DNA from: Gloeomargarita lithophora Alchichica-D10
GTDB taxonomy: Bacteria > Cyanobacteriota > Cyanobacteriia > Gloeomargaritales > Gloeomargaritaceae
Direction of reading: 5' to 3'
Assembly (NCBI RefSeq): GCF_001870225.1
Contig: NZ_CP017675.1
Coordinates: forward strand, 1,963,352 to 2,027,351
DNA length: 64,000 nucleotides
The notes under the pieces are model-generated. The model did not search any database. It saw only the letters and a list, made by a program, of their open reading frames with translations, and had not been told where the DNA came from. The position numbers were made by a program, and so were the translations under genes. Of this stretch, positions 55,038-61,798 are shown in pieces (position 1 is the stretch's first letter; each line of letters opens with the position of its first letter).

Positions 55038-55152
55038 CAATATGACACGATTTGCGTTAGCCTGCGTGCCGTAGGCATACAGAAATTCCCCAGAACCAAT
55101 CACGGGGGCGGTGCCCCTGCGACCGCTAATTTTCAATTTATAGAGGTATCCT
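55035..55152 (+). mobile_element. MITE-like mosaic element at the right edge of the island
   Basis: 118 bp flanked by TA (55033-55034, 55153-55154). The left part (TAGCAATATGACACG, GTTAGCCTGCGTGCCGTAGG) is the inverted right half of the 8.5 kb element; the right part (GCGACCGCTAATTTTCAATT, TAGAGGTATCCT) is the inverted left end of the 25.4 kb family 1 element. It is thus a mosaic of two families, and it truncates the PIN fragment. Confidence 0.78.
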
Positions 55153-55230
55153 TACCCTATTTTAACGCTGAATCTGGACAGACAGGTTTTCGGCTAATTC
55201 CCCACCCAGAACTTGCGGCATCCCTAAGGG

Positions 55231-55866
55231 TCAATCCCAAATCAACAGACGTACCGGCGTGGGATTATAGGCATTGCAGGGGTTGTTGATCTGGGGGCAG
55301 TTGGAAATCAAGACCATCACTGGCAATTCCGCCCGTAGATCAACATATTTGCCCGCCTCGGAAATCCCGTCCACAATCTCCAGCGTGCCATCCCCACTCA
55401 CCGGCACATTCATAAAAAAGTTGATATTGCTCACCAAATCCCGCTTGTTCATGCCGTACTGGCTCAGCTCTAGCAGATAGTTTTCCACACAGGCGTGCAG
55501 GTGCTTTTTGTGCAAACCGTAGCGCACGGAGTTGCTCTCCATGCTACAGGCACCCCCCAACGTATCGTGGCGGCCACAGGTATCGTTCAGCACCGTCATT
55601 AGCACATTGCCCGCATTGGAAATCAACTGCGTCCCCGCCGTGATAAAGATATTCCCCTGGCGCACCACCGTATCCGGCGCACTGTAGCGTTCACTGGTAT
55701 CGGCGGCGTTGTAAATCAGGGTATCCACCGCCTGATTGCCCTCCAAATCCACGATGCGTAAAATCTGCCCGGTTTGGATCACCTTCGACCAGGGCTGGCG
55801 GGCGGGTAGGCGATAATCATAAACCGCCTGGGTTGGGTCAAGGACTCGTTCGGCAATCGCAGTCAT
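55231..55866 (-). CDS. Carboxyguanidine deiminase subunit (DUF1989, urea carboxylase-associated protein 2 type)
   Basis: A 211-residue DUF1989 protein of the UAAP2 type: VIQTGQILRIVDLEGNQAVDTLIYNAADTSERYSAPDT, NDTCGRHDTLGGACSMESN with the metal Cys/His residues, and LISNCPQINNPCNAYNPTPVRLLIWD. These pairs, long annotated as urea carboxylase-associated, are now known to be carboxyguanidine deiminase (CgdAB), which converts carboxyguanidine to allophanate in guanidine degradation. It lies 65 bp downstream of its partner on the same strand. Confidence 0.9.
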   Translation of the reverse strand: MTAIAERVLDPTQAVYDYRLPARQPWSKVIQTGQILRIVDLEGNQAVDTLIYNAADTSERYSAPDTVVRQGNIFITAGTQLISNAGNVLMTVLNDTCGRHDTLGGACSMESNSVRYGLHKKHLHACVENYLLELSQYGMNKRDLVSNINFFMNVPVSGDGTLEIVDGISEAGKYVDLRAELPVMVLISNCPQINNPCNAYNPTPVRLLIWD

Positions 55867-55931
55867 GGTCGGGTTCCTCCAGAATTAAAGGCAGGTTGAT
55901 TTCAGGTTGAAAGTAACTACACAAAAAGTAA

Positions 55932-56720
55932 TTACAAAATATAGCCAGGTGCCAGCGGTCGTTGCGCCCACCAGCTATCGGTGTTGACAAAGCCCCGGAT
56001 CGCCTCCTCGTTGGCCGTGCGGCAGGGGTCATCGGCAGTAGGAGCCGGAGAACGCCACCCGGTTAATTGCACCGGCTGAGGACGGTAGTGGGGTGCGGGA
56101 TGCAGGACGTGGGGGCAGTTGGAAATGACCACCAGCACATTCATTTCCGCCCGCAAGTCCACATAGGCGCCAGGGTTGGCTGACTCGCTCATGTACTGCA
56201 AACCCCCCGTTGGCGTTACCGTGACCCGGCTAAAGAAATTCACATTCGGCATCAAATCCCGGCGGCACATCCCCCACTTACCCAGGGCTTTCAGGAACTG
56301 ATCCCGGGAATTATTAAAATCATTTTGGCCGAATTTGTTGTACTCCCCCACCCCATACTTCGCCCGATTGCTCTCGGTTGTACTGCACCCGCAGATCAGG
56401 TCATGGCCGTTGGCCGTATCCGCCGTGATGGAAAACAACACCCGCCCCATGTCCGAGTACAGCACCTGGCCTTGGTGCAAAAACGCATTGAACTGGATTT
56501 TGGCCGTATCCGCCACATTCAGCCGCTCCATCGGGCGCTCAGCGTTGTAGCAAATCATCGCCACCCCCTGGGAACCCGCCAAATCCGTAATCCGCAGGGT
56601 CTGCCACCGGGGAATCACCCCATGCCAGTAGGCTCCCCCCGGCAATTTTTCCGACCAAACCACCCATTCCGGGTTAATTTCCGTTGCATTCGTTTCCGTT
56701 GCATTCATTATCGCCACCAT
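55932..56720 (-). CDS. Carboxyguanidine deiminase subunit (DUF1989, urea carboxylase-associated protein 1 type)
   Basis: A 262-residue UAAP1-type DUF1989 protein: PGGAYWHGVIPRWQTLRITDLAGSQGVAMICYNAERPMERLNVADT, the metal-binding GHDLICGCSTTESN, NVNFFSRV, and ISNCPHVLHPAPHYRPQPVQL. It forms carboxyguanidine deiminase with the next gene product. ATG 56720 is chosen because AGGAGG lies 8 bp upstream; GTG 56723 is also in frame. A guanidine-I riboswitch precedes it in the mRNA leader. Confidence 0.92.
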   Translation of the reverse strand: MVAIMNATETNATEINPEWVVWSEKLPGGAYWHGVIPRWQTLRITDLAGSQGVAMICYNAERPMERLNVADTAKIQFNAFLHQGQVLYSDMGRVLFSITADTANGHDLICGCSTTESNRAKYGVGEYNKFGQNDFNNSRDQFLKALGKWGMCRRDLMPNVNFFSRVTVTPTGGLQYMSESANPGAYVDLRAEMNVLVVISNCPHVLHPAPHYRPQPVQLTGWRSPAPTADDPCRTANEEAIRGFVNTDSWWAQRPLAPGYIL

Positions 56721-56802
56721 CACCCCTGCCTCCTAACGTCGGGTTACCAAAACCAAAGCCCCGAAGATAACGCCCCAAGCCTGCATCCAGACTGAGAACA
56801 TG

Positions 56803-56906
56803 ACCTCCCGGGCTTTTATCCCGCCGTGTAACCGCAACCCGTGGGGCAACGGCCTGCTTCTCTCGGACCAGCCACAGCAATTAAGTTTGCCACCGGAACC
56901 CTAGAA
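56803..56906 (-). ncRNA. Guanidine-I riboswitch (ykkC class)
   Basis: On the minus strand the conserved blocks of the ykkC/guanidine-I aptamer appear in order: CTAGGGTTCCGG, then TGGTCCGAGAGAAGC, then ACACGGCGGGATAAAAG with CCCGGGAGG closing the last helix. The aptamer lies about 80 nt before the first DUF1989 gene. It senses guanidinium and, in this class, turns expression on. The expression platform is not obvious; the leader after the aptamer is about 75 nt and contains the Shine-Dalgarno. Confidence 0.95.
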
Positions 56907-56931
56907 GCTCTTCAGATTTTTAACCATTTTA

Positions 56932-56972
56932 ATCCTAACGCCCCCCACTGGAAAAACAGTTACCCAAGATAC
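56932..56972 (-). promoter_or_regulatory. NtcA-type promoter for the riboswitch-controlled operon
   Basis: Read on the minus strand: GTATCTTGGGTAAC at 56972-56959 (GTA-N8-AAC, one mismatch to GTA-N8-TAC), then 21 bases, then TAGGAT at 56937-56932 (TAN3T -10 box). This is the textbook spacing of NtcA-activated class II promoters. The predicted transcript would start around 56925, just before the riboswitch. Binding is not tested. Confidence 0.6.
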
Positions 56973-57044
56973 ATTTTACAAAAATTTACACGCTCAGTAA
57001 AACGGTTTTTTCTATGTATCCCGTCAATATCCTGGGGAATAAAT

Positions 57045-57058
57045 GTATCTTACGATAC
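57045..57058 (+). promoter_or_regulatory. NtcA-like palindrome upstream of the ABC transporter operon
   Basis: GTATCTTACGATAC is a perfect GTA-N8-TAC site, 97 bp before the binding-protein start. A TAGACT box lies 29 bases downstream, longer than the usual 20-24, and GATGCT lies at 23, so the promoter geometry is less convincing than that of the divergent operon. Confidence 0.5.
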
Positions 57059-57154
57059 GGTTTTTTGCCAATCAAGTTGGGGATGCTTAGACTTGCATTG
57101 GTTGCTGAAATCATTGATATTCAGTAGTCGTTTTTCCTTTTGGTCAACGTTGCT

Positions 57155-58225
57155 ATGAAATGGAAATCCCGTGGTTTGAGTGGTGTATTGTTTTTATTGG
57201 GCATGGTATTGACGATTAGTTGTACCAGCCCCACGGTGCAAAATGAAGCTCCCACCGTGCGCCTGGGTTTTAGTGCATGGCCGGGTTGGTTTCCCTGGCA
57301 GGTCGCCCAGGAACAAAATCTATTTACCACCAAAAATGTCCAGGTGGATTTGAAGTGGTTTGATAGCTATTTAGACTCGATCAATGCCCTCACGGCGCAA
57401 CAATTGGATGCCAATTCCCAAACCTTAAATGACACCATTAGTGCGGTGGCGGGGGGTGCCGACCAAGTGATTGTTTTGGTGAATGATAATTCCACCGGCA
57501 ATGACAAAATTATTGCCCGGGAAGGAATTAACACCATAGCCGATTTGAAAGGGAAAAAAGTGGCCGCCGAAGAGGGCACAGTAGATCATTTTCTCCTGCT
57601 TTTGGGCATGGAAAAAGCGGGCTTAAAACCAGAGGATATTACCTTTGTGCCTTTGGAAACTGGGCAGGCGGCGACCGCTTTTGTGGGGGGGCAGGTGGAT
57701 GCGGTGGGGGTATTTGCGCCTTTTACTACCCAGGCGTTGAAACGTCCCGGTAGCAAAGAGTTATTTAGTTCCAAGGATTTTCCGGGGGCAATTTCCGATC
57801 ATCTGGTGTTTACCCGCACTTTTGTCAATGAGCATCCTGAGCAAGTGCAGGCCACCGTGGATGCCTGGTTTGCCACCTTGAAATCTATGGAAACCAATCC
57901 CACTGAAGCGATGGCAATTATGGCGAAAAGAGCCAACGTGACCGTGGATGAATATAAACAGTATGCGGATGGCACCCGCATTTTCACGGTGCAGGAAAAT
58001 GTTGTTGCTTTTCAACCGGGGAATGATATGTCTTCTTTGCCCTTTGCTGCTGAACGAATTAGTGCTTTTTTGGTACAGGCGGGTTTAGCCAAAACCAAAC
58101 CGGATTTGAGCAAGTTATTTGACGACCGCTTTGTGAAAGCCCATGCCGCCCAAGCCCTGCGCCCCGGTTCTTCACCCTTGGTGACCTCCCATGTCCGACC
58201 TCGCCCGTTCCCGGCTCATTCGTGA
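57155..58225 (+). CDS. ABC transporter solute-binding lipoprotein (NitT/TauT type, probable guanidine uptake)
   Basis: A 356-residue lipoprotein with leader SGVLFLLGMVLTISC (lipobox Cys near residue 21) and an NMT1/SsuA-type binding domain (VRLGFSAWPGWFPWQVAQEQNLF, QTLNDTISAVAGGADQVIVL, ADLKGKKVAAEEGTVDHFLLL, FVGGQVDAVGVFAPFT). NitT/TauT-type binding proteins take up small nitrogen or sulfur compounds; position beside a guanidine riboswitch operon and allophanate hydrolase points to guanidine or a close relative. The start is ATG 57155. It overlaps the permease gene by 35 bp. Confidence 0.85.
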   Translation: MKWKSRGLSGVLFLLGMVLTISCTSPTVQNEAPTVRLGFSAWPGWFPWQVAQEQNLFTTKNVQVDLKWFDSYLDSINALTAQQLDANSQTLNDTISAVAGGADQVIVLVNDNSTGNDKIIAREGINTIADLKGKKVAAEEGTVDHFLLLLGMEKAGLKPEDITFVPLETGQAATAFVGGQVDAVGVFAPFTTQALKRPGSKELFSSKDFPGAISDHLVFTRTFVNEHPEQVQATVDAWFATLKSMETNPTEAMAIMAKRANVTVDEYKQYADGTRIFTVQENVVAFQPGNDMSSLPFAAERISAFLVQAGLAKTKPDLSKLFDDRFVKAHAAQALRPGSSPLVTSHVRPRPFPAHS

Positions 58226-59039
58226 GCAGTTAAAGCCCAAGGGACTGCGCCCATCGGTTTTTTGGCGGATTGCTGAGGATATTCCCCCCCGGTTGTACTG
58301 GCGTTTGGTTACCCTTTCGGTTTTGCTTCCCTTGGCGGTGTGGTGGTTGGTGACGGGTTTGAAGGTGGTTGACCCGACCTTTTTACCGGCTCCGGCGCAG
58401 GTGATGACGGCGGCCATGCGCTTGGGACGCTCCGGGGAATTGTGGCGGGATACGGTGGCGAGTGTGGGGCGGGTGGGTCTGGGCTTTGGCCTCTCGGCGT
58501 TGGTGGCGATTCCGGTGGGGCTGTTGATGGGGAGTTTTCGCAGTCTGCGGGCGTTGGGGGAGCCGTTGTTTGGGTTGATGCGTTATATGCCCGCTCCGGC
58601 GTTTATTCCCTTGCTCATTTTGTACCAAGGTATTGGTGAAGAACCGAAGGTAACGTTGATTTTTATTGGCACATTTTTTTTTAATGCGTTGATGGTGATG
58701 GATACGGTGAAATTTGTCCCCAAAGAACTGATTGAATCAACCTATATGCTGGGGGGCAATCGTGCCGCTACCGTGATGCAGGTGATTTTTCCCCACGTTT
58801 TGCCAGGGGTTTTGGATGCCTGTCGGATCAATTTGGCGGCGGCGTGGCAGTTGGTGATTGTGGCGGAATTGGTGGCCGCTACGGAAGGCTTGGGTCGGCG
58901 GATTAGTTTGGCGGGACGGTTTCTGCGGACGGATGAAATTTTTGTGGGAATTATTGTCATTGGATTAATTGGTTTGGGGTTTGATTTGTTGTTTCAATAC
59001 CTGGTGCGGTTGACCTGTCCTTGGTCCGATTCGCAGTGA
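58191..59039 (+). CDS. ABC transporter permease (NitT/TauT type)
   Basis: A 282-residue inner membrane permease with six membrane segments from about residue 40 and the EAA loop STYMLGGNRAATVMQVIFPHVLPGVLDACRINLAAAWQLVIVAEL, typical of SsuC/TauC/NrtB-like proteins. The first ~35 residues are a cytoplasmic basic extension (LARSRLIREQLKPKGLRPSVFWRIAEDIPPRL). It works with the binding protein upstream and the ATPase downstream; the latter is now separated by a MITE-like insertion. Confidence 0.9.
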   Translation: MSDLARSRLIREQLKPKGLRPSVFWRIAEDIPPRLYWRLVTLSVLLPLAVWWLVTGLKVVDPTFLPAPAQVMTAAMRLGRSGELWRDTVASVGRVGLGFGLSALVAIPVGLLMGSFRSLRALGEPLFGLMRYMPAPAFIPLLILYQGIGEEPKVTLIFIGTFFFNALMVMDTVKFVPKELIESTYMLGGNRAATVMQVIFPHVLPGVLDACRINLAAAWQLVIVAELVAATEGLGRRISLAGRFLRTDEIFVGIIVIGLIGLGFDLLFQYLVRLTCPWSDSQ

Positions 59040-59052
59040 GAATTTTTATATT

Positions 59053-59073
59053 AATTGGGAGGTAATGGTTATG
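59053..59073 (+). repeat. Direct repeat left of the intra-operon element
   Basis: AATTGGGAGGTAATGGTTATG here recurs as AATCGGGAGGTAATGGTTATG at 59190-59210 (21 bp, one mismatch). The right copy is the ribosome binding site and start codon of the ATPase gene; the left copy is a duplicate separated from it by the element. Confidence 0.85.
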
Positions 59074-59183
59074 GACACTTCTAAAAATAGGTCGCAGGGG
59101 CACCGCCCCCGTACTTGGTTCTCAGTAATACCGGCATTTCAGCGTGATAACTTTCTGCTGGTGCAAATAAATACAGGTGTTCT
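59073..59183 (+). mobile_element. MITE-like element, family 1, inside the ABC transporter operon
   Basis: About 111 bp running from GGACACTTCTAAAAATAGG to CAAATAAATACAGGTGTTCT with the core GTCGCAGGGGCACCGCCCCCG, very similar to the copy at 25.4 kb. It separates the permease and ATPase genes and is bracketed by a 21-bp direct repeat. Confidence 0.82.
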
Positions 59184-59207
59184 CATGTCAATCGGGAGGT
59201 AATGGTT

Positions 59208-60002
59208 ATGTTTCTCCAGGTGCGTCAGTTGAGCAAACATTTTCCCACCCGCCGGGGGGTGCTGGTGGCGTTGGAAGATATTAATTTCACCGTGGCGCAG
59301 GGGGAGTTTGTCTGTGCGGTGGGGGCTTCGGGTTCGGGAAAGTCAACGCTCCTAAGGCAGATTGCTGGCCTAGACCAACCGACCCAGGGGGGGGTGTGGA
59401 TTGATGGGCAAAGGGTAACTGGGCCGGGGGCAGACCGGGGGATGGTTTTCCAGCATTACACGCTGTACCCGTGGATGACGGTGCAGGCGAATGTGGAATT
59501 TGGCCTGAAATTGCACGGGATTCCCCGGCGCTGTCGGCGGGAGCAGGTGCGTTATTACCTGGAGGTGGTGGGTTTGACCCCCTTTAGTGAGGCTCTGCCC
59601 CGGCAATTGTCCGGGGGGATGAAACAACGGGTGGCGATTGCCCGGGCGTTGGCGGCGGAACCGCGGATTTTGTTACTGGATGAACCGTTTGGGGCGTTGG
59701 ATTTGCATACGCGAGAAACCATGCACGAATTTATGGTGAACCTGTGGCAACGTACGCAGCTAACCGTGTTTATGATTACCCATGATGTGGAGGAGGCGGT
59801 GTTTTTGGCGAATCGCATTTTGGCTTTGAGTGCTCACCCGGGGCGGATTTGCCAGGAAATTCGGGTGGAGTTACCCGACCGGTCACTGGGGGTAATGGGG
59901 ATCAAACGGCACCCCCGCTTCCACGACTATCGGGATGAGTTGATGCGCTTACTGCGACACCAGGGGCAAACGGATTCCCCGGTGCCAGCTTTGGTGGTTT
60001 GA
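59208..60002 (+). CDS. ABC transporter ATP-binding protein (NitT/TauT type)
   Basis: A 264-residue ABC ATPase: Walker A GASGSGKSTLLRQI, Q-loop VFQHYTLYPWMTV, signature LSGGMKQRVAIARAL, Walker B ILLLDEPFGALD, H-loop MITHDVEEAVFLANRI. It energises the transporter with the two upstream gene products. ATG 59208 is chosen over ATG 59202 because GGGAGG is then 8 bp away. The allophanate hydrolase gene starts 9 bp after its stop. Confidence 0.93.
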   Translation: MFLQVRQLSKHFPTRRGVLVALEDINFTVAQGEFVCAVGASGSGKSTLLRQIAGLDQPTQGGVWIDGQRVTGPGADRGMVFQHYTLYPWMTVQANVEFGLKLHGIPRRCRREQVRYYLEVVGLTPFSEALPRQLSGGMKQRVAIARALAAEPRILLLDEPFGALDLHTRETMHEFMVNLWQRTQLTVFMITHDVEEAVFLANRILALSAHPGRICQEIRVELPDRSLGVMGIKRHPRFHDYRDELMRLLRHQGQTDSPVPALVV

Positions 60003-60011
60003 GGGTTGACA

Positions 60012-61391
60012 ATGCCCCTGAGTCTGGATCTGCAATCCCTGCGCCATGCCTACGCCGAGGGTGACCTGACCCCGGTACAAGTAATTGGGCTGGTTTACGA
60101 GCGGATTGAACGCTATGCCGACCCGGCGGTGTGGATTTATTTAGCTCCCCAGGCGGAGAGTCTAGCGCAAGCGCAGGCGGTGATGGAAAAGGGTGCCGCC
60201 GAGCAACCCCTGTATGGCATTCCCTTGGCGATTAAAGACAATCTGGATTGGGCGGGGGTGCCGACCACGGCGGGTTGTCCGGCCTTTGCCTATGTGCCGG
60301 AGGTTTCGGCCACGGTAGTAGCCAAGTTGATAGCGGCGGGGGCGATCCCGATTGGCAAAACCAATCTGGACCAGTTTGCCACCGGGTTGGTGGGCACCCG
60401 TTCCCCCTACGGTGTTTGCCGCAATCCTTTTGATCCCGATTACATTCCGGGGGGGTCAAGTTCCGGGTCGGCGGTGGCGGTGTCTGCGGGGCTGGTGAGT
60501 TTTAGTTTGGGAACGGATACGGCGGGTTCGGGGCGGGTACCGGCGGCGTTTAACCAGATTGTGGGTTTGAAACCGACCCGGGGCTATCTAAGTACCCAGG
60601 GGCTGGTGCCAGCGGTGCGGAGTTTGGACTGTGTGGCGATTTTTGCCCTCACCTGCGCCGATGCCCAAGCGGTTCTGGATGTGGCCGCCGGGTTTGACCC
60701 CCTTGACCCCTTTTCCCAAACGCCCCACTGGCAGGATTTACCCCCAAGGGTGCGGGTGGGGGTGCCGCCATTAGCACAGTTGGATTTTGCGGGCAATGGC
60801 GTCGCAGCGCACAACTATGACCGGGCGTTACAACGGTTGGCCGATCTGGGCTGTACCTTGGTAACCATGGATTTGGAACCGTTTTTAGCGGTGGGAGCCT
60901 TGCTCTACGAGGGAGCTTGGTTAGCGGCACGGACGGCGGCGGTGGGGGATTTTCTCCGCCAGCCCCAGGCGGGGGTTGACCCGGTGGTACGGCAAATTAT
61001 CCTGGCGGGGCAGGGGATTTCTGGGGTAAAAGTCTTTCAGGATATGCACCATTTGGCATCGCTAAAACGACAGACGGAAGCCCAATGGGAACAGATGGAT
61101 CTGCTGGCCTTACCGACAACGGGGACGATTTACCGGGTGGCGGAGGTGATGGCGAATCCCGTGGCACTGAATCGCAATTTGGGGCGATATACTAACTTTG
61201 TAAATTTGTTAGACCTGTGTGCCCTGGCGGTGCCCAGCGGCTTGCAACCCAACGGTTTACCCACGGGCATGACCCTGATGGCACCGGCGGGGCGGGATAG
61301 GGGGCTGTGTGCGTGGGGGCATCGCTACCAAGAATCTCTGGGGGGGACATTGGGTGCCACCGGGATTGCCTATGGGGGGATTCACCCATGA
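60012..61391 (+). CDS. atzF: Allophanate hydrolase, amidase domain (AtzF N-terminal part)
   Basis: A 459-residue amidase-signature enzyme: catalytic Lys in PLYGIPLAIKDNLDWAG, GGSSSGSAVAVSAGLVSFSLGTDTAGSGRVPAAFNQIVGLKPT with the cis-Ser and Ser nucleophile, and the C-terminal AVPSGLQPNGLPTGMTLMAPAG typical of allophanate hydrolase. It splits allophanate into ammonia and CO2, the last step of guanidine (or urea carboxylase) nitrogen assimilation. The protein ends where the family's amidase domain ends; the usual C-terminal domain is a separate overlapping gene. ATG 60012 is preferred over TTG 60006. Confidence 0.92.
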   Translation: MPLSLDLQSLRHAYAEGDLTPVQVIGLVYERIERYADPAVWIYLAPQAESLAQAQAVMEKGAAEQPLYGIPLAIKDNLDWAGVPTTAGCPAFAYVPEVSATVVAKLIAAGAIPIGKTNLDQFATGLVGTRSPYGVCRNPFDPDYIPGGSSSGSAVAVSAGLVSFSLGTDTAGSGRVPAAFNQIVGLKPTRGYLSTQGLVPAVRSLDCVAIFALTCADAQAVLDVAAGFDPLDPFSQTPHWQDLPPRVRVGVPPLAQLDFAGNGVAAHNYDRALQRLADLGCTLVTMDLEPFLAVGALLYEGAWLAARTAAVGDFLRQPQAGVDPVVRQIILAGQGISGVKVFQDMHHLASLKRQTEAQWEQMDLLALPTTGTIYRVAEVMANPVALNRNLGRYTNFVNLLDLCALAVPSGLQPNGLPTGMTLMAPAGRDRGLCAWGHRYQESLGGTLGATGIAYGGIHP

Positions 61392-61798
61392 CGGCAGCGC
61401 AGATACCCCTAGCCGTGGTGGGTGCCCATCTGACCGGCCAACCCCTGAACGGCCAACTCCAGGAATTGCACGCCCGGTTGGTGCGTACCTGTACCACCGC
61501 TCCCATCTACCGTTTGTACGCCCTCAGTGGCGGTAGCATCCCCAAACCCGGTTTGATTCGCCAGGGGGCAGGTGAACTGGGGTATGCCATTGAACTAGAG
61601 GTGTGGGAAATGTCCCCGGCTGGTTTTGGCCTATTTGTGGCGCAAATTCCCTCGCCCTTGGGGATTGGCACATTAATTTTAGAGGATGGCACCGCCGTAA
61701 AAGGGTTTTTGTGTGAACCCTTTGCCCTGGTGTCTGCGCTGGATATTTCCCACCTGGGGGGCTGGCGGGCGTATGTGGCCAGCTTAAAGCCCCCCTAG
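61388..61798 (+). CDS. Allophanate hydrolase C-terminal domain as a separate gene
   Basis: A 136-residue protein equal to the C-terminal domain of AtzF/DUR1-type allophanate hydrolases: IPLAVVGAHLTGQPLNGQL, TAPIYRLYALSGGSIPKPGLIR, AIELEVWEMSPAGFGLFVAQIPSPLGIGTL, EDGTAVKGFLCEPFAL. In the one-piece enzyme this domain completes the reaction with the decarboxylation-linked second step. Here it starts at an ATG overlapping the amidase stop (ATGA, 61388-61391), so it is translationally coupled. Confidence 0.88.
   Translation: MTAAQIPLAVVGAHLTGQPLNGQLQELHARLVRTCTTAPIYRLYALSGGSIPKPGLIRQGAGELGYAIELEVWEMSPAGFGLFVAQIPSPLGIGTLILEDGTAVKGFLCEPFALVSALDISHLGGWRAYVASLKPP

Noticed and set aside
55155..55230. 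Continuation of the PIN-domain gene beyond the element
   Set aside because: Joining the flanks keeps an open frame, but the residues do not resemble a PIN C-terminus and run into the deiminase gene on the other strand.
55231..56720. Urea carboxylase accessory proteins in urea metabolism
   Set aside because: The guanidine-I riboswitch directly upstream and current knowledge of DUF1989 pairs favour carboxyguanidine deiminase.
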